DNA from: Fervidobacterium_A thailandense
GTDB taxonomy: Bacteria > Thermotogota > Thermotogae > Thermotogales > Fervidobacteriaceae
DNA length: 64,000 nucleotides
NCBI RefSeq assembly: GCF_041505935.1
Contig: NZ_CP140110.1
Direction: 5' to 3' (one strand)
Below, piece after piece: positions 25,248 through 33,533 of the stretch. The notes under the pieces were generated by a model. The model worked only from the letters and a program-made list of their open reading frames with translations. It was not told the origin of the DNA and ran no database searches. The first letter of the stretch is position 1; each line of letters opens with the position of its first letter. The position numbers and the translations under genes were made by a program.

Positions 25248-26236
25248 GCGAACGAAAATGCTTCAGGGATATATTCCTCTTGATATTTTATTTCTTGTTC
25301 TTTCTGTTCCTCGCTCGCGCAGTTCCGTTCGTTATCGGTGCGATCGTGGTAGCTTTTTATCTTTCAGTTCTCCTCGAAGTCCCGAGGGAGATCATTGTAA
25401 AAAGGACGAAGATAAAAGTTCTTGCTACAGTGGCTTACGTGCTAACAGTCATCTTGCTAATATACGCCAGCCTATCGGTTTTTCCAAACATAGTCAGGCG
25501 AATCATAGACACATTTAAGATAGTTCAATCGACGAAGCTACATTCTCTACCAGATTGGGTTTTGCCGCTTATCGACGAACTGAAAAATAACGTATCGGAT
25601 TTTGTCATGAAAGTACTCGGAGCGGTAGCCAACATTCTTCCAGCTATTGTTACAATGGTGACACTTCTAATAGCCACCTTGATAGGTCTTGAGAGTATAA
25701 AGGCCTACGTTCGCCCACGCATCCATAAGCTATTCTTGGACGATCCAGAAAGGGTTGAGAGATTCATACTATCCTTTTTTCACGATATAAAACGTTTTGT
25801 CAGAGGTATGATCCTCGTTTCTGCAATCAGCGCAAGTATAACCACGGTAGGACTAATTCTACTCAAAATTCCGTCGGCCATTTCACTGGGGATTCTAACA
25901 TTTCTGGGCGGTTTTTTTCCCATCGTTGGAATCATAGTTTCCTCAATACCTATGTATATCTTTGCACTTGCTGAAAAGGGGCTTGCTGGACTTCTCTGGA
26001 TTACAGTGCTGCTTGTCGGTGTAAACCAGCTCGAATCGTGGACTTACGGCCCAAAGATTCAAAGCTCAAACCTGAGAATCCACTGGTTTGCCCTCGTTGT
26101 CTCGCTCATTATATTCGCAAGCTTGATGAATTTCGTGGGCGTTCTTATTGCCTTTCCAACGGTGATATTTCTGCGAAACTTATGGAAAGAATACATACTT
26201 CCATTACAACGCACCGGGGCTGGGGAGGAAAAATAG
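25232..26236 (+). CDS. AI-2E family (TqsA/YdiK-type) membrane protein
   Basis: A 334-residue polytopic membrane protein of the AI-2E transporter superfamily. Two N-terminal hydrophobic helices, a charged periplasmic-type region, then the conserved C-terminal core (FVRGMILVSAISASITTVGL, split by a membrane turn, then FLGGFFPIVGIIVSSIPM and NQLESWTYGPKIQ). Family members export signals, Na+/H+ exchange or unknown substrates; the specific cargo cannot be inferred. The start overlaps the esterase gene by 16 nt. Confidence 0.8.
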   Translation: MVQRVSERKCFRDIFLLIFYFLFFLFLARAVPFVIGAIVVAFYLSVLLEVPREIIVKRTKIKVLATVAYVLTVILLIYASLSVFPNIVRRIIDTFKIVQSTKLHSLPDWVLPLIDELKNNVSDFVMKVLGAVANILPAIVTMVTLLIATLIGLESIKAYVRPRIHKLFLDDPERVERFILSFFHDIKRFVRGMILVSAISASITTVGLILLKIPSAISLGILTFLGGFFPIVGIIVSSIPMYIFALAEKGLAGLLWITVLLVGVNQLESWTYGPKIQSSNLRIHWFALVVSLIIFASLMNFVGVLIAFPTVIFLRNLWKEYILPLQRTGAGEEK

Positions 26237-26250
26237 ACAAAATTTGTCTA
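26234..26250. repeat. 17-bp perfect palindrome at the end of the AI-2E gene
   Basis: TAGACAAA (26234-26241) and TTTGTCTA (26243-26250) flank a single A. It begins with the stop codon of the preceding gene and lies about 40 bp upstream of the -10 of the PDO gene. It may be a weak AT-rich terminator or an operator. Confidence 0.4.
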
Positions 26251-26290
26251 AATTTAACAGTTAGGTAACACTAATTCGGTTTCCTTGGGG

Positions 26291-26296
26291 TATAAT
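26291..26296 (+). promoter_or_regulatory. -10 box upstream of the PDO gene
   Basis: A perfect TATAAT preceded by GGGG lies 38 nt before the PDO ATG. No convincing -35 element is visible. Confidence 0.45.
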
Positions 26297-26333
26297 ATTC
26301 CCGAAGGAACAAGAAGAGTTGGAGGTGTTTTAG

Positions 26334-26984
26334 ATGGGTTTGTTAGCGGAAAAAGACAGAAGATACTTACAGGATCTTTTCTCAAAGGAACTTCAAAACG
26401 AGGTTAAGCTTCTTTTCTTCTACGATGAGAACTGCGAGTACTGTGACCTTGAGAGTCAACTTTTGGACGAGGTGAAGGAACTTTCCGACAAGATCATCGT
26501 TGAAAAGTACCACAAGAACAGTGAAAAGGGTGCTGAATACAAAGTAGAATATGCTCCTGCACTTATTCTTACATTGAGCGATGGAAAGGACAGAGGTGTT
26601 AGGTTCTACGGAATCCCGTCGGGTCACGAATTCGGCACGCTGATTCAAGATATCGTCACGTTTGGTAAGGGTGCAAAGCCGCAACTTTCGGAGGACACGA
26701 TAAAAAAGCTCCAAAGCCTGGATAGACCTGTGAAAATCAGTGTTTTTGTGACACCGACATGTCCATACTGTCCGAGGGCCGCATTAACGGCACATAACAT
26801 GGCACTGGCGAGTGACATGGTCACGGCCGAGGTTATCGAAGCGAACGAATTTTACGATCTTAGCGAAGAATTTGGAGTCTCGTCCGTTCCGCACATAGCC
26901 ATAAACAGGAATCCCGATAGGTATTTTATTGGTGCGTATCCAGAGCCCCAGTTCTTGCAGCAGGTTCTTGAGCTTTCAAAATGA
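26334..26984 (+). CDS. Two-domain protein disulfide oxidoreductase (PDO)
   Basis: A 216-residue cytoplasmic oxidoreductase made of two thioredoxin folds, the type used by hyperthermophiles to form or reduce intracellular disulfides. The first domain has CEYC at residues 34-37 and the second has CPYC at 143-146, each with a cis-Pro segment (APALILT; SSVPHIAI). RBS GGAGGTG precedes the ATG. The next gene is thioredoxin reductase, its probable electron donor, and a glutaredoxin-like protein follows, so the three form a redox unit. Confidence 0.9.
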   Translation: MGLLAEKDRRYLQDLFSKELQNEVKLLFFYDENCEYCDLESQLLDEVKELSDKIIVEKYHKNSEKGAEYKVEYAPALILTLSDGKDRGVRFYGIPSGHEFGTLIQDIVTFGKGAKPQLSEDTIKKLQSLDRPVKISVFVTPTCPYCPRAALTAHNMALASDMVTAEVIEANEFYDLSEEFGVSSVPHIAINRNPDRYFIGAYPEPQFLQQVLELSK

Positions 26985-27018
26985 ACCGAGCATCGTAGTT
27001 AATTCAACTTGAAAGTCA

Positions 27019-27055
27019 GAGCGACCAACCGTGTTGATGCGCACGTTGGTCGCTC
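27019..27055 (+). terminator. Intercistronic hairpin between PDO and trxB
   Basis: A 10-bp stem (27019-27028 with 27046-27055), a single bulged C and 4 further pairs enclose an 8-nt loop; ATCTTTG follows. The T-run is poor, so it may attenuate or protect mRNA rather than fully terminate. Confidence 0.5.
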
Positions 27056-27078
27056 ATCTTTGAAGGGAGGAACCGGAC

Positions 27079-28029
27079 ATGGACATGTTCGAAATCGGAG
27101 GATTTGGAGCCGAGATAAAGGACTATTACGACGTGGTCATAGTTGGTGGTGGCCCAGCCGGTTTGACAGCCGCTATATATGCACGTAGAGCTGGCTTGAC
27201 TGCGTTGGTGATAGAAAAAGCCATCGAGGGTGGTGCGGTAACGCAAACGCATGTAGTGGAAAACTGGCCTGGTGAGATAAGCATCGAAGGGCAGGCACTG
27301 GCACAAAAATTTGCCGATCACGCAAGGCATTTCGGTGCGGAGATTCACTATGCGTTCGCCCAAAAGGCGTACGTCGAAGATGATTACAAAGTCGTCGAAC
27401 TCGACGATGGCAGAAAAGTTAAAGGCCGAGTACTGATAATAGCAACAGGAACTGAACCGAGAAAATTAGGAGTACCCGGCGAGGCCGAATTTCGTGGAAG
27501 AGGTGTGACGTACTGCGCTGCTTGTGATGGTTACTTGTTTAAAGATAAGGACGTTGTTGTCGTTGGTGGTGGTGACAGCGCGTGTGACGAATCGCACTTT
27601 TTGGCGAAAATCGTCAAGAGCATTACTATGGTGCAGAACCTTCCGTACTTAACCGCAGCCAAGGTTCTTCAGGAACGAGTGCTGAATAACCCTAAAATCA
27701 GGGTTATTACTAATCACGTTGTGAAGGAAATTCGCGGAACCAACAAGGTTGAAGAAGTTGTGATCGTGAATAACGATACGAATGAAGAACAGGTTATTAA
27801 GGCCGAAGGTGTGTTCATTTACGTTGGACTTGTTCCGAAAACTGAAATTTTCAGAGGCTTCGTGCAAATGAATGAATACGGATATATCTTAACCGACGAA
27901 AACATGGAAACGAACGTGCCTGGTGTTTACGCGGTTGGAGATATAAGAGTGAAGAACTTAAGGCAAATTGTTACGGCAGCAGCCGACGGCGCAATCGCTG
28001 TAGAACACGCGGCGAAAAAGTACTTTTAA
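27079..28029 (+). CDS. trxB: Thioredoxin reductase
   Basis: A 316-residue NAD(P)H-dependent flavoprotein disulfide reductase. The FAD-binding GxGxxA/G motif is in VVIVGGGPAGLTAA, the redox-active pair is C146-A-A-C149 (TYCAACDGYLF), the second nucleotide motif is VVVVGGGDSACDE, and the C-terminal FAD motif is GVYAVGDI. It has a short N-terminal extension of about 17 residues before the first strand. It is flanked by PDO and a glutaredoxin-like gene, the expected partners. Confidence 0.95.
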   Translation: MDMFEIGGFGAEIKDYYDVVIVGGGPAGLTAAIYARRAGLTALVIEKAIEGGAVTQTHVVENWPGEISIEGQALAQKFADHARHFGAEIHYAFAQKAYVEDDYKVVELDDGRKVKGRVLIIATGTEPRKLGVPGEAEFRGRGVTYCAACDGYLFKDKDVVVVGGGDSACDESHFLAKIVKSITMVQNLPYLTAAKVLQERVLNNPKIRVITNHVVKEIRGTNKVEEVVIVNNDTNEEQVIKAEGVFIYVGLVPKTEIFRGFVQMNEYGYILTDENMETNVPGVYAVGDIRVKNLRQIVTAAADGAIAVEHAAKKYF

Positions 28030-28064
28030 GTAAAATCTCGTAGCAGAAAGGAGGTCGTGAATAC

Positions 28065-28307
28065 ATGGCGCACGTAAGAGTCAAGATATACACAACACCG
28101 ACGTGTCCCTGGTGCAGAAGGGCAAAGGAGTACTTTAGGCAACTGGGTATTCCATTCGTGGAGGTTGATGTTTCCAAAGATCCAAGAGGAGCCGAGGAAA
28201 TGGTGAGAAAGTCCGGACAGATGGGAGTTCCAGTAATTGAAATTGGTAACCAGATCATCGTTGGTTTTGACAAGGCGAGAATTGATAAAATCCTGGGAAT
28301 AAGCTAA
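28065..28307 (+). CDS. Glutaredoxin-like (NrdH/Grx-type) small redox protein
   Basis: An 80-residue single-domain glutaredoxin with CPWC at residues 14-17, the cis-Pro region GVPVIEIGNQ and the C-terminal FDKARIDKIL. RBS AAAGGAGG precedes the ATG. It follows trxB by 35 nt and probably takes electrons from TrxB, as NrdH-type proteins do, but the target is unknown. Confidence 0.88.
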   Translation: MAHVRVKIYTTPTCPWCRRAKEYFRQLGIPFVEVDVSKDPRGAEEMVRKSGQMGVPVIEIGNQIIVGFDKARIDKILGIS

Positions 28308-28331
28308 GAAAGTAAGAAAGTAGGTAGGAGA

Positions 28332-28415
28332 ATGAAAATAAGTTGTCCGATTTTAAGATTCTTGGCCAAGCTTTTCATGAAGAAGTTCTCCCTAAAGTCC
28401 CTTAAAACCAAGTAA
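28332..28415 (+). CDS. Possible 27-residue basic peptide
   Basis: A short ATG-to-TAA frame encodes a peptide with 8 Lys/Arg and a hydrophobic face (ILRFLAKLF). TAGGAG precedes the ATG but is very close to it, and no homologue is recognised. It lies between the glutaredoxin gene and the terminator at 28430. It may well be chance. Confidence 0.25.
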   Translation: MKISCPILRFLAKLFMKKFSLKSLKTK

Positions 28416-28429
28416 GGTTTCAAGAATCC

Positions 28430-28464
28430 GCGCGCAGGTGGTATAGTCTGGCGCGCGTTTTTTG
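28430..28464 (+). terminator. Rho-independent terminator of the PDO-trxB-grx unit
   Basis: A perfect 7-bp GC stem (28430-28436 with 28452-28458, CGCGCGC/GCGCGCG) with a 15-nt loop is followed directly by six T. Confidence 0.8.
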
Positions 28465-28501
28465 TTTCGAACTGGTTCTTTTGAAAGGAGGCGTCGTAGA
28501 T

Positions 28502-29239
28502 ATGTGGAGCAGAGTAAAGCAAAGAGGGTCGCAGGGTATTTCTATAAGCGCAGCAATTTTCCTAGTTCTATTTTTAAGTTCGATTTCTATCGCTTTCGTC
28601 CCCTCAACGATATTTGGTTACCAGTATACCTTCAAAGATTTGGGAATAGCCCACAGAGTCTCTAACATAACCGGCAAAATGCTGGTCATAAACTTCTCTT
28701 CACCGTCATGTTATTACTGTATCCTATTCGACAAAGAAACGCTGACCAATAAACAAGTTCAGGAATTTTTGAGGGGTAACTACATTTACGTGAAGATCGA
28801 GCCAGGCAGTTACAAAACGACGTTCCTTGGCAAGTCTTACACTAACGACCAACTGTTTGGTGCTTTCGGAATTCGTGGAACCCCTACTTTTATCTTTATG
28901 AAAGGCAACGAGGTTGTAACTCAGGTACCCGGTTACATGAAACCGGATATGTTCTTGAAAGCGCTACGGTACCTGGTGAGATCAGTTGAAAACGGATTAA
29001 AAGAATCGTTCGAATCCTACTCCAAGCGTGAGGACAACTTTGCAGGTAATCCCAAGATTTTGTCGGTCAGTAAGTCAGACGCAGACTTTGTGCTGAAAAG
29101 CGACAAAAATGCTGAATACGTTGAATCGATGCCAAAAGAGGTTGATATCAACAAATTGTACGTAACAAACTCACAAACTGTTGCCAATCAGCTCAACAAA
29201 GCGGGTGTGATTCGAGTTTTGCTCGTCACAACTAACTAA
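28502..29239 (+). CDS. Exported thioredoxin-fold protein (SoxW/thioredoxin_2-like)
   Basis: A 245-residue protein with an N-terminal hydrophobic segment (about residues 13-33) that acts as a signal or anchor, then a thioredoxin domain. The active site is C70-Y-Y-C73 in SSPSCYYC and the cis-Pro segment is FGIRGTPTFIF. About 85 residues after the domain are charged and unrecognised. The ATG at 28502 has AGGAGG about 10 nt upstream. It is followed by a CcdA-like gene, so the pair is a likely route for passing reducing power across the membrane. Confidence 0.8.
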   Translation: MWSRVKQRGSQGISISAAIFLVLFLSSISIAFVPSTIFGYQYTFKDLGIAHRVSNITGKMLVINFSSPSCYYCILFDKETLTNKQVQEFLRGNYIYVKIEPGSYKTTFLGKSYTNDQLFGAFGIRGTPTFIFMKGNEVVTQVPGYMKPDMFLKALRYLVRSVENGLKESFESYSKREDNFAGNPKILSVSKSDADFVLKSDKNAEYVESMPKEVDINKLYVTNSQTVANQLNKAGVIRVLLVTTN

Positions 29240-29288
29240 GTGTGTATTCAAGTAGTAGAACTTTTGAAAAGTGCTGGGGGAATCAAAA

Positions 29289-29936
29289 ATGGTGGATCTT
29301 CTCGGAAAGGATGTCTCGATTTGGTTGGCCCTGTCGCATGGAATCCTTGCGTTCTTTAGTCCATGCGTTCTGCCTTTAATCCCCGCTTTTGTGGGTGTGG
29401 TTCTGTCCGGTGAGAAGAGGTTGCAGCGACTCTTTGGTTTCTTCGTGGGCTTTTCTGTAATTTTTACACTTCTGGGGGCTCTGTCGTCTTTCTTGGGCAC
29501 TTTCCTTGGGAGATTTGGCAGCGTGATCGAAAAGATATTGGGAGCCGCGATAGTTGCCTTTGGTATTCTTTTTATTCTTGAAATGCAGATTTTCAAATCG
29601 AAAGGTGTGAATGTTTGGAAATTTAAGGGCTCCGGATTCCTAGGTGGCATCGCATTAGGTTCGGCTATTGGGTTTGTATGGATACCGTGTAGCAGTCCTG
29701 TCTTGGGTTCTATTCTGCTCATAGCCGCTCAGAAAAGTATTTTAAGGGGGACGGTTTTGCTGTTCGTGTATTCGCTGGGGATATCCATACCATTTTTGAC
29801 GATCGGCTCCGCGCTATCCAAGGCACTCACGATAGGTTTTGGGAAACCAGCGTGGGAGAAATGGATTAGACTCGTGGGTGGTTCGTTCATAGTTTTGCTT
29901 GGTGTTTTGATGATTCTTGGAAAAATGAAGGTATGA
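29289..29936 (+). CDS. ccdA: CcdA/DsbD-type transmembrane thiol transporter
   Basis: A 215-residue six-helix membrane protein that moves electrons from cytoplasmic thioredoxin to extracytoplasmic thiols. The two conserved Cys are C26 in FSPCVLP and C134 in IPCSSP, the family hallmark. The ATG at 29289 is used, with GGGGG upstream. Its neighbour is an exported CYYC thioredoxin, the expected acceptor. No cytochrome c maturation genes are nearby, so the role may be general reduction of exported thiols. Confidence 0.88.
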   Translation: MVDLLGKDVSIWLALSHGILAFFSPCVLPLIPAFVGVVLSGEKRLQRLFGFFVGFSVIFTLLGALSSFLGTFLGRFGSVIEKILGAAIVAFGILFILEMQIFKSKGVNVWKFKGSGFLGGIALGSAIGFVWIPCSSPVLGSILLIAAQKSILRGTVLLFVYSLGISIPFLTIGSALSKALTIGFGKPAWEKWIRLVGGSFIVLLGVLMILGKMKV

Positions 29937-29953
29937 ACTTTTTAGATTTTGTG

Positions 29954-29962
29954 TGTTATAAT
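29954..29962 (+). promoter_or_regulatory. Extended -10 promoter ahead of the Pel-like locus
   Basis: TGT followed by TATAAT (29957-29962) lies about 46 nt upstream of the CotH-like ATG. The -35 is not clear. It is the only good promoter seen before the cotH-to-pelE run. Confidence 0.5.
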
Positions 29963-30008
29963 TGTGTTAAAGCTTGAGCGCACGGCTCGCTCTTCAGAGG
30001 TGTGTTAA

Positions 30009-31589
30009 ATGTTTAGGGCATTGAAGGTGCTACCCGTCATTTTTACGGCGATGTATTTGGTTACAAGCATTTTCCTTTTCGGACAGATAATTGTCTCCCA
30101 CGAGTCTGGATTTTACAAAAATCCAATCACTGTCTCTATCAAATCCACTTTAAATGGCACGATTTACTACACTCTCGACGGTTCCGCTCCTCAACCTGGA
30201 GCAGCCCGAACGTTGGAGTACTCAAAACCGCTCATTATCGACCGTCATGAAAGTTCAACCTTGGTGTTTATTCCCACTTCTCCTATCTGGCAAGCACCCT
30301 CCCAGAATTTTCCAAAGGCTTGGATCTTGAGGATCATAGAGGTTAAAGATGGCAAAATAGTGGACAGCACCTTCAGAACGTATTTCATCGGTATTGAACA
30401 TACCTTACCTGTGATCTCAATAATAACCGACGAAAGAAACTTGTTTGACGAGGAACGCGGTATATACGTCCCAGGGAAGCTTTTTGATCCATCTAACCCG
30501 TACTGGACGGGGAATTACCACCAGAGGGGAAGTGAATGGGAACGTGAAGCGGTGATGGAGTATTTCGAGGGTGGAATATTAAAGTACAGAACGAACATAG
30601 GTATCCGAATTCATGGTGAATTCACCAGGAGTTTGCCAATAAAATCCCTCAGATTGTACGCACGAAACGAGTCAAAAGAATTTACGTATCCATTTTTCGG
30701 AAGAACTGGTTACAAAAAACTGCTTCTCAGGAACGCTGGTAACGATTGGGAATATGCCTATATGAGAGATATGGTAGCAAGTGAAATTTTCAAAGGTTTA
30801 GGCTTTGATACGCAAGATGGTTATCCAGTTGTTCACTACATCAACGGCGAGTATTGGGGAATCGTTTATTTGATGGAATACTATGACGTACGCTACTTAC
30901 AGGTTAAGTATGGGGTTAGCGAAAAAAACGTTGTCATAGTCAATTACGATATGACGTTACACGACGGCAAGGAAGGTGACGAAAAACTTTATTCAGAATT
31001 GATAGAGTACGTAAAGAATACAAACTTCTCGGAACGTGCAGAGCTCGAGAAACTAAAGAGTATGATCGATCTGGATAACTTTATCAACTTTCATGTTGCA
31101 GAGATTATTGCAGCAAACCTCGATTGGCCCGGTAACAACGAACGTATGTGGCGTACGTTGAAAGCTGAAAAGGTACCACTTGGCGACGGACGTTGGCGTT
31201 GGATGATGTACGACATGGACCTTGCGTTCTGGGAACCGGAGCATGATACGTTTAAAGTTGCAACGTCCGGTAATCCGACGCTTCCATGGACAATGAACGA
31301 GTACGCTACTGTTTTGCTCAGAAAGTTACTCGAAAACGAAGACGTCCGGGCTTTATTCTTTGAAAGATTGGTCGAGATCTTTGAAAAAATCTTTGCCAGC
31401 GGTCTTGCGACAGAAGTTGTTGAGAAGTATGAAAAGCTCTTGGAACCGGAGATGTCTCTCCATTCCATCAGATGGGGATTACCAACATACGAGCAGTGGA
31501 AAGAAGAAGTCTCTTGGTTAAAAGAATTCTTTTCACTTAGACGTAACTACCTAAACGAGGTAATTTCAAGCTACCAGCTGCAAAGATAA
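30009..31589 (+). CDS. Secreted CotH-family kinase-like protein with N-terminal CHB_HEX-like domain
   Basis: A 526-residue exported protein. A signal peptide (about residues 1-26) is followed by a beta domain of the chitobiase/hexosaminidase C-terminal type (TIYYTLDGSAPQPG, about 35-90), then a CotH fold. CotH features: GIRIHGEFTRSLPIKSLRLYAR, LLLRNAGNDWEYAYMRD, GEYWGIVYLMEYYD and the metal-binding MMYDMDLAFW. CotH proteins are atypical kinases, known from spore coats and as cell-surface proteins. Here it stands first in a run leading into pelF, pelG and other exopolysaccharide genes, which suggests a role in modifying or anchoring the polymer. That role is inferred. Confidence 0.8.
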   Translation: MFRALKVLPVIFTAMYLVTSIFLFGQIIVSHESGFYKNPITVSIKSTLNGTIYYTLDGSAPQPGAARTLEYSKPLIIDRHESSTLVFIPTSPIWQAPSQNFPKAWILRIIEVKDGKIVDSTFRTYFIGIEHTLPVISIITDERNLFDEERGIYVPGKLFDPSNPYWTGNYHQRGSEWEREAVMEYFEGGILKYRTNIGIRIHGEFTRSLPIKSLRLYARNESKEFTYPFFGRTGYKKLLLRNAGNDWEYAYMRDMVASEIFKGLGFDTQDGYPVVHYINGEYWGIVYLMEYYDVRYLQVKYGVSEKNVVIVNYDMTLHDGKEGDEKLYSELIEYVKNTNFSERAELEKLKSMIDLDNFINFHVAEIIAANLDWPGNNERMWRTLKAEKVPLGDGRWRWMMYDMDLAFWEPEHDTFKVATSGNPTLPWTMNEYATVLLRKLLENEDVRALFFERLVEIFEKIFASGLATEVVEKYEKLLEPEMSLHSIRWGLPTYEQWKEEVSWLKEFFSLRRNYLNEVISSYQLQR

Positions 31590-31671
31590 GTTTACGCCCA
31601 AATCTTAGACTTTTATTTGTTAACACAAGAGAAGGATCTTCAAGAAAACTTTTTTGAAGGGAAGTGAACAC

Positions 31672-32094
31672 ATGGGAATTAAGTTCGGGGACAAGGTTAC
31701 ACTTCACTACACCGGTATGTTTGAAGATGGCCAGGTTTTCGACTCTTCGGTGGGTAGACAACCTCTCGAATTCGTTGTTGGGGCTGGGCAGATAATTCAA
31801 GGTTTTGAAGAAGAAATCTTGGGAATGGAAATTGGAGAACGGAAGAGATTTACCGTTCCTTACGAAAAAGCGTACGGCCCCGTGAGGGAGGAATTGAAGT
31901 TCAAGATTAATAAGTCGATGCTCCCCGCAGGTGTGTCCGTGGGTGATTTATTGGAAGTTCATCAACCTGATGGTAACATGTTCATCGTTCGTGTTGACGA
32001 AATAGAAGACGAAACCGCAACGTTGGACGCGAATCATCCACTTGCAGGAAAGAATTTGATTTTCGAGGTTGAGATTCTGAACATCGTCTCGTGA
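31672..32094 (+). CDS. SlyD-like FKBP-type peptidyl-prolyl isomerase
   Basis: A 140-residue FKBP with the inserted chaperone (IF) domain of the SlyD class. FKBP features are at both ends (VTLHYTGMFEDGQVFDSS; NHPLAGKNLIFEVEIL), and the IF insert lies at about residues 65-120. It lacks the His/Cys-rich metal-binding tail of E. coli SlyD. The ATG at 31672 follows GAAGGGAAG. Its TGA overlaps the upstream extension of the pelF frame, so translation of the two may be linked. Confidence 0.92.
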   Translation: MGIKFGDKVTLHYTGMFEDGQVFDSSVGRQPLEFVVGAGQIIQGFEEEILGMEIGERKRFTVPYEKAYGPVREELKFKINKSMLPAGVSVGDLLEVHQPDGNMFIVRVDEIEDETATLDANHPLAGKNLIFEVEILNIVS

Positions 32095-32135
32095 AAATCA
32101 GGTACTCTTTGACAAGTAGCAGAAGAATGACACCT

Positions 32136-33533
32136 ATGAAAGTTTGCGTCATCGTTGAGGGAACGTATCCTTACGTTACCGGTGGTGTATCAAACTGGCT
32201 CCAAATGCTCATGGAAAATATGCCTGATGTTGAATTTGACGTTGTCCATCTTGCACCATGGAGATGGACACGTTCGTTTGCTTATAAACTTCCCAGCAAT
32301 GTGCAGAAGGTATACGAGTACCTTTTGTTCTCGGCAGACTTCGAAACGATGGATTCTTCTATTGATCTTGATGGGATTTTTATCAAAATCCGCGAGTTAA
32401 TTGATTACAAAATCAACCGCGGCGAGCTCTTCTTAGAATTACTGAGAGATGTTGCTGGAAAAAGACTGGATTTCATACTCAAGACTAAAGAGTTTTGGCG
32501 ATTTTTAACGGATGTCTATTACAGGTATTTCTCAAAAGAGGGATTTACTCGATTCTACTGGACTGTCGTAGGATTTATAATGCCCATCTTGAGCGCTATA
32601 CAATCGTTGCCTCCTCGAGCCGATATTTACCATTCAACTACTACCGGGTATGCAGTTCTCTCAGCGATGGCTGGAAAGTTCTATCACGGCGGGAAGCTGA
32701 TTGTAACCGAGCACGGTATATATCATCGGGAACGTGAGATTGAGATTATAAGATCAAAAAGCATCGACGAAATTTACAAACCAGTTTGGATAGAAATTTT
32801 CAGACTCATAAGTAAAGCTGCGTATACGTCCTGTGACGCGTTGACGACGTTGTTTGAAAAAAACCAGCTCTTCCAACTCGAGCTGGAAGCTGATTTTCGA
32901 AAGATGAGAATCATTCCAAACGGTATTGATGTTGATAAGTTCAGTGCTGTTCAACGCGAACCACATGAAACATTTAACATAGGTGTTGTGGGGCGTGTGG
33001 TTCCAATAAAGGACATCGTCACGGCGATCAAAGCTTTTGATCTGGTGGTAAAGCAAATTCCCAACGCGAGGTTGTACATCATAGGACCTTGGGACGAGGA
33101 TGAAGAATATTACGAAAAGTGCACTGGTTTGGTTGAGCTCTTCGGATTGACAGACAACGTGATTTTCACTGGAAAAGCAAACGTGCTGGATTATTACAAG
33201 ATAATTGATGTCTTGCTTATTAGTAGTATTTCGGAAGGTCAGCCACTTGTGCAACTTGAAGCAATGGCAAGTGGAATTCCGGTTGTTGCAACAAACGTTG
33301 GAAACTGTGCAGAAATCGCACTTGATCCAGATGGACAGTCTGGATTTATCGTAGAACCAAAGGACTACAATGCTATGGCTGAAAAATTGATTGAGCTGGC
33401 TAAGAATAAAGAAGTTTACAGATCCTTCTCCGAAAACGGAAAAATGATCGCAAGGGAGAAATATAATCTCAAAAGAATGATTGAAAGTTATAGAAGGCTT
33501 TACGAAGAGGTGTTCAGTCATGGTGAACCTTAG
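32136..33533 (+). CDS. pelF: PelF-like GT4 glycosyltransferase
   Basis: A 465-residue retaining glycosyltransferase of the PelF family, the cytoplasmic enzyme that polymerises the Pel exopolysaccharide from UDP-sugars. PelF hallmarks are the N-terminus CVIVEGTYPYVTGGVSNW, HSTTTGYAVLSAM, the acceptor-site TEHGIYHRER and the donor-site EGQPLVQLEAMASGIPVVAT with the EX7E motif. The ATG at 32136 gives the usual PelF start; in-frame starts at 32127 (ATG) and 32091 (GTG, overlapping the FKBP stop) are alternatives. The next gene overlaps its 3' end by 14 nt. Confidence 0.92.
   Translation: MKVCVIVEGTYPYVTGGVSNWLQMLMENMPDVEFDVVHLAPWRWTRSFAYKLPSNVQKVYEYLLFSADFETMDSSIDLDGIFIKIRELIDYKINRGELFLELLRDVAGKRLDFILKTKEFWRFLTDVYYRYFSKEGFTRFYWTVVGFIMPILSAIQSLPPRADIYHSTTTGYAVLSAMAGKFYHGGKLIVTEHGIYHREREIEIIRSKSIDEIYKPVWIEIFRLISKAAYTSCDALTTLFEKNQLFQLELEADFRKMRIIPNGIDVDKFSAVQREPHETFNIGVVGRVVPIKDIVTAIKAFDLVVKQIPNARLYIIGPWDEDEEYYEKCTGLVELFGLTDNVIFTGKANVLDYYKIIDVLLISSISEGQPLVQLEAMASGIPVVATNVGNCAEIALDPDGQSGFIVEPKDYNAMAEKLIELAKNKEVYRSFSENGKMIAREKYNLKRMIESYRRLYEEVFSHGEP

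Noticed and set aside
32754..33521. 255-residue minus-strand ORF opposite pelF
   Set aside because: Mirror of the pelF codons with biased Cys/His/Phe content and no RBS.
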